From the NCBI GenBank assembly GCA_009885905.1, contig VFJU01000014.1, positions 1-15,138 of the forward strand: a stretch of 15,138 nucleotides of DNA. The letters run 5' to 3'. The first letter of the stretch is position 1, and each line of letters begins with the position of its first letter. This DNA is from Verrucomicrobiota bacterium. GTDB lineage: Bacteria; Verrucomicrobiota; Verrucomicrobiia; Verrucomicrobiales; Akkermansiaceae. A program made the position numbers and the translations under genes. Positions 1-8,088 of this stretch are shown here, one piece after another. The notes beneath the pieces are model-generated. The model was not told the DNA's origin. It worked only from the letters and a program-made list of their open reading frames with translations, and did not search any database.

Positions 1-1
1 A

Positions 2-601
2 TGGGTCCACGAGCTCAAGACTGCACGCGCCAAACTTCACTCCGCCAACGAAAAGCTAACTGCGCTTGGTGAGGAAGCCGTCAGCGTCAACGATTTCCCT
101 CATATCATGGGAGCTATGCTTGCGGAGCGCGCGGATATTTCACAGATAAACGCCACCTTCAGCCACGGCCAGCGGACGCTTGAGGAAACCCAAGCCGCAG
201 CCATCGAGGTCGAGAAGCGCATCAAGAAAATTCAATCAGCCCAAGCCGCCGTCCTCGCCGACGAATCCCTCGCCGAACTCATTGCATTAGGAAATCCAAT
301 CATTGTTTCCTTCGAGTCTGACGCCTCATTACTGCAAGAACTCCAAAACGGACTTAAGAAAAAACAATTCGCCGGCCCCGCCCTGCTCATTGTGGACGAC
401 GGAGAAAAACTCCATCTCGCTACCTACTGCGGTCATAAAGCCTTGGCAGCAGGCCTAAAAGCCGGCGACCTACTCCGTGATCTTGCTGCTCTCGCTGGCG
501 GCAAAGGCGGCGGGAAGCCTGACCAAGCCCGTGGAGCCGCGCCGCAACGTGATAAACTTAGCGATCTAAAATCGGCGGCGGTAGAGATGCTCAATGCGTG
601 A
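2..601 (+). CDS. alaS: Alanyl-tRNA synthetase, C-terminal fragment (5' end outside window)
   Basis: AlaS charges tRNA-Ala with alanine in the cytoplasm; only its last 199 residues are here. The frame is open from base 2 with no stop before the TGA at 599-601, so the ATG at 107 is internal. The fragment begins with a charged, helix-rich coiled-coil stretch and ends in a DHHA1-type domain. Its hallmark is the glycine-rich stretch GGKGGGKPDQARGA, close to the end, preceded by GLKAGDL and followed by a short helix, as in AlaS C-termini. The catalytic and editing domains lie upstream of the window. It converges on murJ with 23 bases between stops and no terminator-like hairpin. A stand-alone DHHA1 phosphoesterase is a less likely alternative, because the coiled coil directly before DHHA1 is typical of AlaS. 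Confidence 0.9.
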   Translation, partial: WVHELKTARAKLHSANEKLTALGEEAVSVNDFPHIMGAMLAERADISQINATFSHGQRTLEETQAAAIEVEKRIKKIQSAQAAVLADESLAELIALGNPIIVSFESDASLLQELQNGLKKKQFAGPALLIVDDGEKLHLATYCGHKALAAGLKAGDLLRDLAALAGGKGGGKPDQARGAAPQRDKLSDLKSAAVEMLNA

Positions 602-624
602 ATAACGATGCCACGAGATACGCC

Positions 625-2220
625 TTATTTCCGTAATTTGCGGCTGAGCATCGCCAACGCATCTTCAGCCTCCGTGACCTTCAATACTTTGGTCATCACG
701 AAATAGACCCCTGCTGCCACCCCGATGGTTAGGCCAAGCCAGACCACCTTCATGACAAAAGGTATCTCGGTTAAATTCTTGAATAAAAAATGATTCGCCA
801 GCACACAGACGCAGGCCATCACACCGCCTGAAACTCCGACTTTCAAAAGTAGATTCATTAGCTCACCTATCCCAAGGTCGCCTGCGAATATTCGCATCGC
901 AAAAAACAAAATTACGAAATTAATCGCTGCGGTGATACTCGTGGTTAGTGCAAGTGATTCCTGCCCCCACTTGACCACAAAAACAAAAAAATAGTTGAAG
1001 CCAAGGTTGAGAGCGATTGCAAAAATACTCACTAACATCGGTAACCAACGTTTATCAATTGCATAGAATGCGGGCTGCAATACTTTAAGCCATGCATAAA
1101 ATAACAGGCCGTAACCATAAGCACGTAATGCCGCCGCAGTCTGTAATCGATCTTCCACGTCGAAGTGTCCTCGCTCATAAAGAACGCTAACAATAGGCTC
1201 CGCCAACAACGCCAAACCCAATGTGGATGGCAACACGAGAAATGCCACCAGCCTCAGGCCCTTTGCCAACGTGGAACGAAAATCTTCAGTGACTCCGCTT
1301 ACCGCTGCCCGCGAAAGCGCAGGTAAAGTGACCGTCGCTACCGCCACCCCGAAAACTCCGATCGGAAGTTGCATCAAACGAAAAGCGTAACTCAGCCAGC
1401 TAACCGCACCTTCACCCACACCGAAGGCAAAAACTGAGTTCACCACCACGTTGATTTGCACCACCGATGCAGCGATCACCGCTGGACCCATCAGCCTCAA
1501 AATTTGCCGTACTCCAGAATCCCTCCACTGAAAATCTGCCACGAATCGATACCCAGCTCTTCGTAAAGCTGGAAACTGACAAGCCAATTGTGCTAGACCG
1601 CCAATCACGACTCCGATGGAAAAACCGACCAAACTTTGAGGGCCCCACTTAGGATCCATCCAGTACCCAAACGCCGCACCACCGATCATCGAACCGAGAT
1701 TGAAAAAACACGATGAAAGAGCCGGGATGCCAAAGACATTTTTTGCATTCAACATCCCCATGACCAGCGCGGCAAGCGACACAAGCAAGATAAAGGGATA
1801 CATCACTCTAACCATTGTGATCATCAAGGCGATCTCCTGCGGCATGTAGGCGCGCGGAGAGCTGCCACTGCGAGAAAGCGATGTCAGCAGATCTACAATC
1901 CAAGGAGCAGCCAAAATACCTAACAAGGTTATTCCGCTCATGAACACCGCCGTTAGCGTCATCATCTTATTTGCTAACAACCACGCAGAGTCTTGACCCT
2001 CAGCTTTTAACTTTTTTGAAAACGTCGTTACAAAAGCCTGCGATAATGCACCTTCGGCAAAAAGATCTCTTAATAAGTTAGGTACTCTGAAAGCGAGATA
2101 GAAACAATCCATCCATCTGCTTCCACCAAAGAGGCCAGCGAACATCATTTCACGAGCAAGGCCAAGGACTCGACTCGCCATCACGGCGGCGCTAATTTTC
2201 CATGTGGCTTTGACGGACAT
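625..2220 (-). CDS. murJ: Lipid II flippase MurJ
   Basis: MurJ is a polytopic inner-membrane protein of the MOP superfamily that flips lipid II to the periplasm. From the ATG at 2220 the protein has 531 residues and alternates hydrophobic segments consistent with about 14 membrane helices. It lines up with E. coli MurJ (from memory) one residue out of step: SRVLGLARE carries R17 and R23, FRVPNLLRDLFAEG carries R51, and D38 lies in WMDCF. These match the functionally important R18, R24, R52 and D39. A later LPIGVFGVAVATVTLPALSR segment is also typical. A GTG at 2271 would add 17 non-conserved residues and overlap the preceding gene by 20 bases, so the ATG is preferred. Neither start has a clear ribosome-binding site. 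It is the last gene of the cluster and supplies the step after MurG. Parts of its 3' half are AT-rich. Confidence 0.95.
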   Translation of the reverse strand: MSVKATWKISAAVMASRVLGLAREMMFAGLFGGSRWMDCFYLAFRVPNLLRDLFAEGALSQAFVTTFSKKLKAEGQDSAWLLANKMMTLTAVFMSGITLLGILAAPWIVDLLTSLSRSGSSPRAYMPQEIALMITMVRVMYPFILLVSLAALVMGMLNAKNVFGIPALSSCFFNLGSMIGGAAFGYWMDPKWGPQSLVGFSIGVVIGGLAQLACQFPALRRAGYRFVADFQWRDSGVRQILRLMGPAVIAASVVQINVVVNSVFAFGVGEGAVSWLSYAFRLMQLPIGVFGVAVATVTLPALSRAAVSGVTEDFRSTLAKGLRLVAFLVLPSTLGLALLAEPIVSVLYERGHFDVEDRLQTAAALRAYGYGLLFYAWLKVLQPAFYAIDKRWLPMLVSIFAIALNLGFNYFFVFVVKWGQESLALTTSITAAINFVILFFAMRIFAGDLGIGELMNLLLKVGVSGGVMACVCVLANHFLFKNLTEIPFVMKVVWLGLTIGVAAGVYFVMTKVLKVTEAEDALAMLSRKLRK

Positions 2221-2251
2221 CAGGGACTGAGAAGGCGACAGCTTGTCAAAA

Positions 2252-3118
2252 TCAAATCGGCAGTTTTTCACTTTTCACCACCACTTTCATCACCGCGGTC
2301 TCTCTCGGTTTCAGAACGATTTGGTTTTTCGCGACGTTTCCCGACTCTACACAGACCATTTGCTGATACTCGTCATCGCAGAAGTCAGGCATACGCATAG
2401 ATTTTTCAATCCATGGATTCCAAACAACCGTTGAATTCGACATGGATTTCTCGATGCAAATCTTACGACCAAAACCCCGATCTTCTATTTCCACAGTGGT
2501 AGGAGTATCAAAATACACACGATCCACTTCACTAGAAATCTCAATGGCAGGCGCGGTTTCTACGCTAACCTTAGTATTTATTTTATCCATGTAGCTGACG
2601 TTCCGTAGCCCATGGATTGAAATTTCATCGATTGAACTAACCTTAAAATAAGTGTGAAGACAGGTTTCTAATTCAACTTCTTTTGGGTGGGAACTACGTA
2701 CAGAAAGCTCCATCGACAGACAATCTCCGATCGTAACCCTGTACTCTGCGTCATAGAGTTCCGTGGTTGGCATACAAAAACAGAGACACACCGATCCGTC
2801 GGGCATCTGAGTTGTCTCGCGAAGAGTCCACACTAACAAGCGGGCAAACCCATGAGCTGGGAGTCCATCACGCGGACCAAACCACGGAAAAATAATTGGA
2901 ATCCCACCGCGGATGGGTTTCTCCAACGCAAAATCGCTAGCGGCGCTCATGAACAAAATCGGTTCTTCCCCCTTTTTTTGAAAATGGGTGATGTGCGCAC
3001 CATGCAGGTAAATTTCTGCGTCGCTCGATGCTGTATCGATCACAATCTTGAGAAGTCCACCTTCTCCCTCGATGAAAGAAAGGCGGCCCGGAATTTCAAA
3101 TTGTTTTAATTCCTGCAT
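2252..3118 (-). CDS. Glucose-6-phosphate 1-epimerase-like protein (D-hexose-6-phosphate mutarotase, YeaD family)
   Basis: Proteins of this family (yeast YMR099C, E. coli YeaD) interconvert alpha and beta anomers of hexose 6-phosphates in the cytosol, using an aldose-1-epimerase-like beta-sandwich. The 288 residues match the family's usual size. Visible signatures are RGGIPIIFPWFGPRDG (70-85), PAHGFAR with the expected catalytic H89, LHTYFKV (154-160), VVWNPW (231-236) and VCVESGNV with the expected catalytic E258. There is no signal peptide or membrane segment. The ATG is 6 bases after the ftsZ stop, so it is almost certainly co-transcribed with the division genes; murJ follows. Hand counts of three 60-base stretches give 37-42% GC, lower than the murC/B and cvfB regions. 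The family call is strong; the exact substrate is not shown, and a role in feeding cell-wall sugar precursors is only inference. Confidence 0.88.
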   Translation of the reverse strand: MQELKQFEIPGRLSFIEGEGGLLKIVIDTASSDAEIYLHGAHITHFQKKGEEPILFMSAASDFALEKPIRGGIPIIFPWFGPRDGLPAHGFARLLVWTLRETTQMPDGSVCLCFCMPTTELYDAEYRVTIGDCLSMELSVRSSHPKEVELETCLHTYFKVSSIDEISIHGLRNVSYMDKINTKVSVETAPAIEISSEVDRVYFDTPTTVEIEDRGFGRKICIEKSMSNSTVVWNPWIEKSMRMPDFCDDEYQQMVCVESGNVAKNQIVLKPRETAVMKVVVKSEKLPI

Positions 3119-3124
3119 TTGAAT

Positions 3125-4897
3125 TTATTTTTTCTTTCTCAAGAAGGGAGGAAGATCGAGATCTTCACCTTCGAAAACATTAGGCGTTTCACCTTCAAAT
3201 CGACCACGTGGAGCAGAACCTAACAATAGATCATTTTCTGTTCCTGAAAGCTTGATTCCGAGCTTAAGTTTGGGAGGCTCAACTTCTTTAGGCGGTGTTG
3301 AATTTTCTAACTCTGGCTCTACTTCTGTGACAGACTCGGGCTCAAAGATTGTGATTTTTTCTGGTTCGGGTTCCGGATCGGATACTTTCACCGACTTAGA
3401 ACGGTTCCAAGGGGCAAGCAATGATGGCTTTTTGCGCGGCGATGGCACAAAAACCGCCGCTGTGGTTTCATCCGTGACCTCTGTCTCTAAGTTTTCAATT
3501 GGCTCTGGGTCGAGCTCGTCGCTCTCGGCATAAATCACCGAAACCTCGTTCTCCACATCTAATGATTCTGCCTCGAGCGGCGAACTTTCTACAGGAGTTT
3601 CCAATGTGATTTTTTCGTCAATTTCTTCCGGTTTAGGAACGACCGTTGAGATAAAGGAAAACGCTGACAAGTCACGGTCTGGTTTCGGCGCTTTATTGGA
3701 TTGCCCGCTGAAATCAGGTTCCGCAAAAGGTCGATCACTTTCAAATAGCGAAGGCGCAGAGGTGGCCTCCGAGACAGCTTTGCCAAATCTCGATAATCGT
3801 GAAACAGGCGTTACTGCTTCGACTTCCACTGCTTTCTTTGGCGGCGGTGTGAATCCATCACTTGGTTCGAGTACTGAAGCCTCCTGCGAGCGTTGAGTCA
3901 GCGAGATTCTTGGAGCGGTGGCGAGACAATCTTCAGGCAACGCACTGATCAGGGTGATTGATAGAGAATCACCCATGGCTGGATCAATCGCCGCACCGAA
4001 TAGGACGTGAGCCGAGGCGGGGACGTATTTTTGCAAACTTTGCATCAACAGTTCGATTTCAAAAAGCGTAAGATTTTCTCCACCCGATAAATGAACCAGC
4101 ACTGTTTGAGCATCTTTTAATAAAGCTCCTTGATCTAACAATGGACTATTAAGAGCATTTCGCAATGCCTTCGCGGCACGATCCTTACCGTCTGCAATGC
4201 CTGAGCCAAAGAGGCAACGAGATCGGTTAGTACGCAGCGCACTCATCAGATCATCGAGACCTACATTGATAATTCCGGGACGCACAACGAGGCGGATGAC
4301 CGCCTTAATTGACTCGTAAATCATATGATCTGCGGCGCCAAATGCTTCGTGAATTCCTTGTTTGGCGAGAACGAGTTCCCCCATGCGATTGTTATCAAAC
4401 GTAACGAGAGCGTTAGAGAGTACAGCCAGTTCGTTGAGAGCGGTCTCGGCCTGATCCCGGCGGCGTTTGCCCTCGAAGGCAAAAGGCATCGTCGCGAACA
4501 CCACGACAAATGCACCTTCCTCACGAGCGATACGGGTGATGATAGGAGCGGAGCCAGAACCGGTACCACCACCAAGACCAACACAGAGAAATATAATCTG
4601 GTTGTCTTTGATCGAGGCGCGGATTTGATCTTCCGCTTCCAGCGCCGCCTGCTGCCCTAGCTCTGGGTCACCGCCAGAACCAAGACCTTTGGTGAGATTC
4701 ACGCCGAGTTGAATTTTCTCCCGTGCAAGGCAGGCGGTAAGCGTTCGCACGTCCGTGTTGAGAGCGAGGAGTTCAGCTCCATCCATACCGTCTAGCGCAA
4801 TTCGCTCGAGCATGTTAGTTCCAGCACCTCCGAGACCTATAATTTTCACGGATGAGGTTGGGATAATGTTTTGCGGATCGCGAGAGTAAGGAATCAT
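3125..4897 (-). CDS. ftsZ: Cell division GTPase FtsZ, divergent, with long acidic C-terminal linker
   Basis: FtsZ polymerises with GTP into the cytoplasmic ring that organises septation. The 590 residues far exceed the usual 350-400 or so. The GTPase core (about 15-325) has GLGGAGTNML (21-30), NTD (47-49), KGLGSGGDPELG (70-81), the signature GLGGGTGSGSAP (107-118), MPFAFEGKRRR (137-147) and SPLL (251-254). The signature reads GGGTGSG, as in tubulins, rather than the usual FtsZ GGGTGTG. The T7 synergy loop reads RPGIINVGLDDL (207-218) where E. coli has RPGLMNVDFADV: N211 and D216 are kept but the middle aspartate is glycine (G213). A low-complexity linker rich in E, D, P and S spans about 330-575, with a basic island at 487-504. 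The tail LDLPPFLRKKK (580-590) is a good C-terminal peptide for FtsA-type partners. It lies 35 bases after ftsA, with no Shine-Dalgarno before the ATG. Confidence 0.96.
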   Translation of the reverse strand: MIPYSRDPQNIIPTSSVKIIGLGGAGTNMLERIALDGMDGAELLALNTDVRTLTACLAREKIQLGVNLTKGLGSGGDPELGQQAALEAEDQIRASIKDNQIIFLCVGLGGGTGSGSAPIITRIAREEGAFVVVFATMPFAFEGKRRRDQAETALNELAVLSNALVTFDNNRMGELVLAKQGIHEAFGAADHMIYESIKAVIRLVVRPGIINVGLDDLMSALRTNRSRCLFGSGIADGKDRAAKALRNALNSPLLDQGALLKDAQTVLVHLSGGENLTLFEIELLMQSLQKYVPASAHVLFGAAIDPAMGDSLSITLISALPEDCLATAPRISLTQRSQEASVLEPSDGFTPPPKKAVEVEAVTPVSRLSRFGKAVSEATSAPSLFESDRPFAEPDFSGQSNKAPKPDRDLSAFSFISTVVPKPEEIDEKITLETPVESSPLEAESLDVENEVSVIYAESDELDPEPIENLETEVTDETTAAVFVPSPRKKPSLLAPWNRSKSVKVSDPEPEPEKITIFEPESVTEVEPELENSTPPKEVEPPKLKLGIKLSGTENDLLLGSAPRGRFEGETPNVFEGEDLDLPPFLRKKK

Positions 4898-4932
4898 GAG
4901 AAGTGTAAGTTGCTAGATTTGGAGATTTGAGT

Positions 4933-6147
4933 TCATTTACCAAATGGCCAGAACATGCGGCCGATTTTCCCGATCATACCAGGTGGCGTGGCGCGTTCGG
5001 CTTCAAGAATTTGAGCATAACGGATTAGACCAATCGCTGTGGCATAATGAGGGTCTTTAAAACTTGCCTGAATGCCGCTCAGTTCCGGTGGATCTGGGCG
5101 GTAAATGTCACGACCAAAAACATCGAATGCCAACTCACTAAAACCACGCATTAGACTGGTTCCGCCTGTGAGAAAGACACCCGCTCCAATGGACTCGACC
5201 GCTCCAACAGGCAAACGCGCGTGCACCAATTTGAGGGTTTCTTCAAGGCGCTGGCGGATAACTTCATTCAAAATACTTCGCCCGACTTCCACTTCTGAAA
5301 AACCCCTATCATCGGTTAGTTTTGCTGTACCCACTGATTTCGCCGGATCTGCTGATGCATCACCTTCCATAATTTTCAGCCGATCTGCTTTTGAAAATGG
5401 CAGGCCTGTGACCAAATGAATATCATTTGTGACATGATCGCCGCCCACAGGAATGCAGCCAGATGCGGCGATGGCGCCATTTAGATAGAGTGCATAATCG
5501 GTGGTCCCGCCACCGATATCGATTACCAATGCGCCACGTTCGCGTTGTTCACGGTCGAGTGCCATTTGAGCCGTCGCTATGGGAGAGAAAACGATATCAT
5601 CCACTTCCAATGGCATTTCTCGCACAAGCTTTATGCTATTCTGAATTCGTGTACCAATGCCATGCACGACGTGAAAATCTGCCTCCACCGTTTTACCAAA
5701 AAGTCCGACGGGGCTGGACATCTGTTCCAGTCCATCTAACCAATAGTTGCGGATGATCGGGTGAAGATAGACGTGATCGTTGGGGATATGAACTTCTCTA
5801 GCAATAGTGCGTGCCTCCTCGACATGCTCGTGGGTGACGTTCGGTTCGCCATCGGGTAGTCGGTAGGTTCCACGGTGGTTGACTCCTTGAATATGAGAAC
5901 CGGTGACCGCAAGGAAGACGCTGCCGATTTCTACATCGCTAGCATCCTCAGCCTTAGAAAGCGCGTCTTTGAGACATGCACGCGCTTGCGAGAAATCGTA
6001 AATTTCACCCTTCCGCACGCCGGCGGTTTTTGTGACACCTATTCCCAAGATTTTGACAGCACTGTCCGCCTTTACCTCGCCAACGACGATGCAAGTTTTA
6101 CTGGTGCCGATTTCGAGACCGACATGAATTTTTGTACGACGTGCCAT
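4933..6147 (-). CDS. ftsA: Cell division protein FtsA (actin-like membrane anchor of FtsZ)
   Basis: FtsA is an actin-fold ATPase that tethers FtsZ polymers to the inner membrane and recruits later divisome proteins. The 404 residues are close to the family norm. ATP-site motifs are GLEIGTSKTCIVVGE (10-24, phosphate 1), LVIDIGGGTTDYAL (207-220, phosphate 2) and FLTGGTSLMRG (325-335, adenosine region). The SHS2-type 1C insertion lies at about 80-170. The C-terminus MIGKIGRMFWPFGK (391-404) is an amphipathic membrane-targeting helix, so the anchoring role looks intact. It starts 21 bases after ftsQ and is followed 35 bases later by ftsZ, the classical order. The ATG has no purine-rich ribosome-binding site. 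MreB and DnaK are excluded by the 1C domain position, the terminal helix and the neighbours. Confidence 0.96.
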   Translation of the reverse strand: MARRTKIHVGLEIGTSKTCIVVGEVKADSAVKILGIGVTKTAGVRKGEIYDFSQARACLKDALSKAEDASDVEIGSVFLAVTGSHIQGVNHRGTYRLPDGEPNVTHEHVEEARTIAREVHIPNDHVYLHPIIRNYWLDGLEQMSSPVGLFGKTVEADFHVVHGIGTRIQNSIKLVREMPLEVDDIVFSPIATAQMALDREQRERGALVIDIGGGTTDYALYLNGAIAASGCIPVGGDHVTNDIHLVTGLPFSKADRLKIMEGDASADPAKSVGTAKLTDDRGFSEVEVGRSILNEVIRQRLEETLKLVHARLPVGAVESIGAGVFLTGGTSLMRGFSELAFDVFGRDIYRPDPPELSGIQASFKDPHYATAIGLIRYAQILEAERATPPGMIGKIGRMFWPFGK

Positions 6148-6168
6148 GAGCTTGATTGCGGAGATAAA

Positions 6169-7152
6169 TCAGTTTCGAATAGGACTGGATTGCGGTTCCT
6201 GTGTGCGGCTATTTTTTTGGGATTCTTGAGGACTTAGTTTTCGAGCCAACACAGTGCGCGGGGCTAGGACTTCGCTGCGCAGAGTGATCGGGATATTATA
6301 TTTAGGGATCAGGTTGATCGTGTTGATAACGTATCCTTTTTGGTTCGAATGATCCATTGCGAGGCGGAGACGGTGAATCTGACGCTCGTGATCACCAAGA
6401 CCAAATGTTGACGTGGTTCCTTGCCGAGTTACAAGCAGCAAGGACCATGCGTTTTCCTGTTTCAATGAATCAATCCAATGAACGGAGTCCGGGTCGACCT
6501 CCATCGCCGCATCCAGCAGACGAAAACAATGGATTAACTCAGGGTGGCCGAGACACTGACCCGCGCAGACGGGAAATTTTTCCGAAGTGGGAAGCTGAAT
6601 GACTGGTAGATTTTTTGCCGTTTCGAACTGTAACGGAGGGCAAAGGTAGGCGAAGCCCACGTGATCAACCAATAAACCACCGATCTGGCGTTCTGCGGGT
6701 AGCTTTCCATTTGAAGAAGAAATCCATGCCCGTGGGGTCCGAGTCACGATTCTCACCACCAAGGTGCCTGGCAAATGACGCTCGGCGTGGGCATCGGCAA
6801 TGCCCGGCATCACTTTTAGCTTGTCGACCAATACGGCCATATCGATGGCAAACAAACTTGGTGGCGGATCAATGCCAACGATCTCGGCAAGGCCGCTTTC
6901 TTGAATCACCGAATTAGGATTCAAATCAATAACCTTCAGCTGAAAATCTGGATTTTTGTAAAATGCACGCTGAATGCCCAACCAGAGTCCCCACCCGATT
7001 CCCAAAACAGCAAGCAGAGCGCATGCAAATTTTGCAATGCGGCCCATACATTTAAGAAAGCCAAGCCAAGCAATCCGAGGAGATAGAACTCGAACTTCTA
7101 ACACTTTAGAGCGTGAGTGGCGACGGGTCTTACTAATTTGACGGTTGAACAT
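6169..7152 (-). CDS. ftsQ: Cell division protein FtsQ (POTRA-domain bitopic membrane protein)
   Basis: FtsQ bridges the cytoplasmic ring and the periplasmic FtsL/FtsB and septal synthesis proteins. The 327-residue product has a basic cytoplasmic N-terminus (1-36, many R and K), one transmembrane segment at about 39-61, and a periplasmic POTRA-like domain at about 69-138 containing LPGTLVVRIVTRTPRAWI. A beta-rich FtsQ domain follows to about 300, then a polar Q/S/P tail. FtsQ evolves fast, so the call rests on topology, the POTRA pattern and its place between ddl and ftsA. The ATG comes one base after the ddl stop, implying translational coupling. Four cysteines (C171, C196, C200, C209) fall in the predicted periplasmic part, which is unusual. 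A later start at M36 would remove most of the cytoplasmic segment and is less likely. Confidence 0.92.
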   Translation of the reverse strand: MFNRQISKTRRHSRSKVLEVRVLSPRIAWLGFLKCMGRIAKFACALLAVLGIGWGLWLGIQRAFYKNPDFQLKVIDLNPNSVIQESGLAEIVGIDPPPSLFAIDMAVLVDKLKVMPGIADAHAERHLPGTLVVRIVTRTPRAWISSSNGKLPAERQIGGLLVDHVGFAYLCPPLQFETAKNLPVIQLPTSEKFPVCAGQCLGHPELIHCFRLLDAAMEVDPDSVHWIDSLKQENAWSLLLVTRQGTTSTFGLGDHERQIHRLRLAMDHSNQKGYVINTINLIPKYNIPITLRSEVLAPRTVLARKLSPQESQKNSRTQEPQSSPIRN

Positions 7153-7153
7153 A

Positions 7154-8071
7154 TCAGGATCGAAGTTTCAGTGATATCTCAGCGATAGTTTTACATAACT
7201 CAGGAAAAGAAATTCCGATAGCAGCGGCGGCCTTGGGCAATAGGCTGGTCTCCGTCATGCCTGGAATCGTGTTAGCTTCCAGGACGAACGGTCGGTTCTG
7301 CGAATCCAGCAAGACATCCACACGTGAATAAATTTCTACACCCAGTGCACGGTGCGCTGCAAGCGCGGCAGCTTGCACCATCATGGTTGTCTCCAAGTCT
7401 AGGTCAGCTGGACAGGTGTAGACACTGCCCTGCGCGCCACTGAGCCACGGATACTTACTCGCCATATCATAAACCCCATTGGGCGGGGTAATCTGAACGA
7501 TAGGAAGAGTTAGACTATCGAGAACTCCAACGGTCAGCTCTTTGCCCTCGATGAATTCTTCAACAAGAATGTCATTCCCATACTTCGCCGCATCCACCAT
7601 CGCAGCTGCAGCTGAGGCTTGGTCACGAACGATGTGCACCCCTACGCTGGAACCCTCGCGTGGTGGCTTGACGACGAAAGGCGCCAAGAACGATGGCAAG
7701 CGTGCACCAGCAGAGACGTCGATAATTTCTGCCTGAGGTGTCGGCACGCCGTGAGCGATGAAGGCGGCCTTCGCCAAATTTTTATCAAACGCGACACGGC
7801 TGCTTTTAACTCCGGCACCGGTATAAGGAATTTTCATTTCCTCAAGAATTTCCTGCAGTCGCCCATCCTCACCGAACGTTCCGTGAATCACGTTGAAGGC
7901 GAGATCCGTGCCGGGCGGCAGTTTGATTTCAAAGCTAGTAACATCAACCGCGACCGCATCTAAACCAAGTCCTAACAATGCCTTGAGCACAGCATTTCCA
8001 GAAGCGAGAGAGACATCTCGCTCCGAACCCGGGCCACCCATCAGCACTGCAATTTTTTTCCCGATTAACAT
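7154..8071 (-). CDS. ddl: D-alanine--D-alanine ligase
   Basis: Ddl is a cytosolic ATP-grasp ligase that makes D-Ala-D-Ala for addition to UDP-MurNAc-tripeptide. Its 305 residues are typical of the DdlB type. Motifs in order are MGGPGSERDVSLASG (11-25), HGTFGEDG (63-70), VVKPPREGSSVG (133-144), LVEEFIEGKE (169-178), the omega-loop segment YDMASKY (201-207), SRVDVLLD (249-256) and EANTIPGMTETSLLPKAAA (265-283, containing the metal-binding Glu and Asn). The tyrosine ending the omega-loop motif (Y207) fits D-Ala rather than D-lactate specificity. The gene starts 17 bases after the murC/murB stop. Its ATG sits in a run of seven A residues with no Shine-Dalgarno, and codons 5-7 contain another A7 run. 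ftsQ begins one base past its stop. Confidence 0.96.
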   Translation of the reverse strand: MLIGKKIAVLMGGPGSERDVSLASGNAVLKALLGLGLDAVAVDVTSFEIKLPPGTDLAFNVIHGTFGEDGRLQEILEEMKIPYTGAGVKSSRVAFDKNLAKAAFIAHGVPTPQAEIIDVSAGARLPSFLAPFVVKPPREGSSVGVHIVRDQASAAAAMVDAAKYGNDILVEEFIEGKELTVGVLDSLTLPIVQITPPNGVYDMASKYPWLSGAQGSVYTCPADLDLETTMMVQAAALAAHRALGVEIYSRVDVLLDSQNRPFVLEANTIPGMTETSLLPKAAAAIGISFPELCKTIAEISLKLRS

Positions 8072-8088
8072 TTTTTTGATCGATAAAT

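Noticed and set aside
586..652. Inverted repeat GATGCTCA / TGAGCATC between the ends of alaS and murJ, considered as a terminator
   Set aside because: The arms are 8 bases with a 51-base loop and no T run; both come from similar codons near the two C-termini, so chance is likely.
3252..3896. Serine/glycine-rich plus-strand frames opposite the ftsZ linker
   Set aside because: They are the complement of the repetitive acidic codons of the FtsZ linker and have no independent signal.
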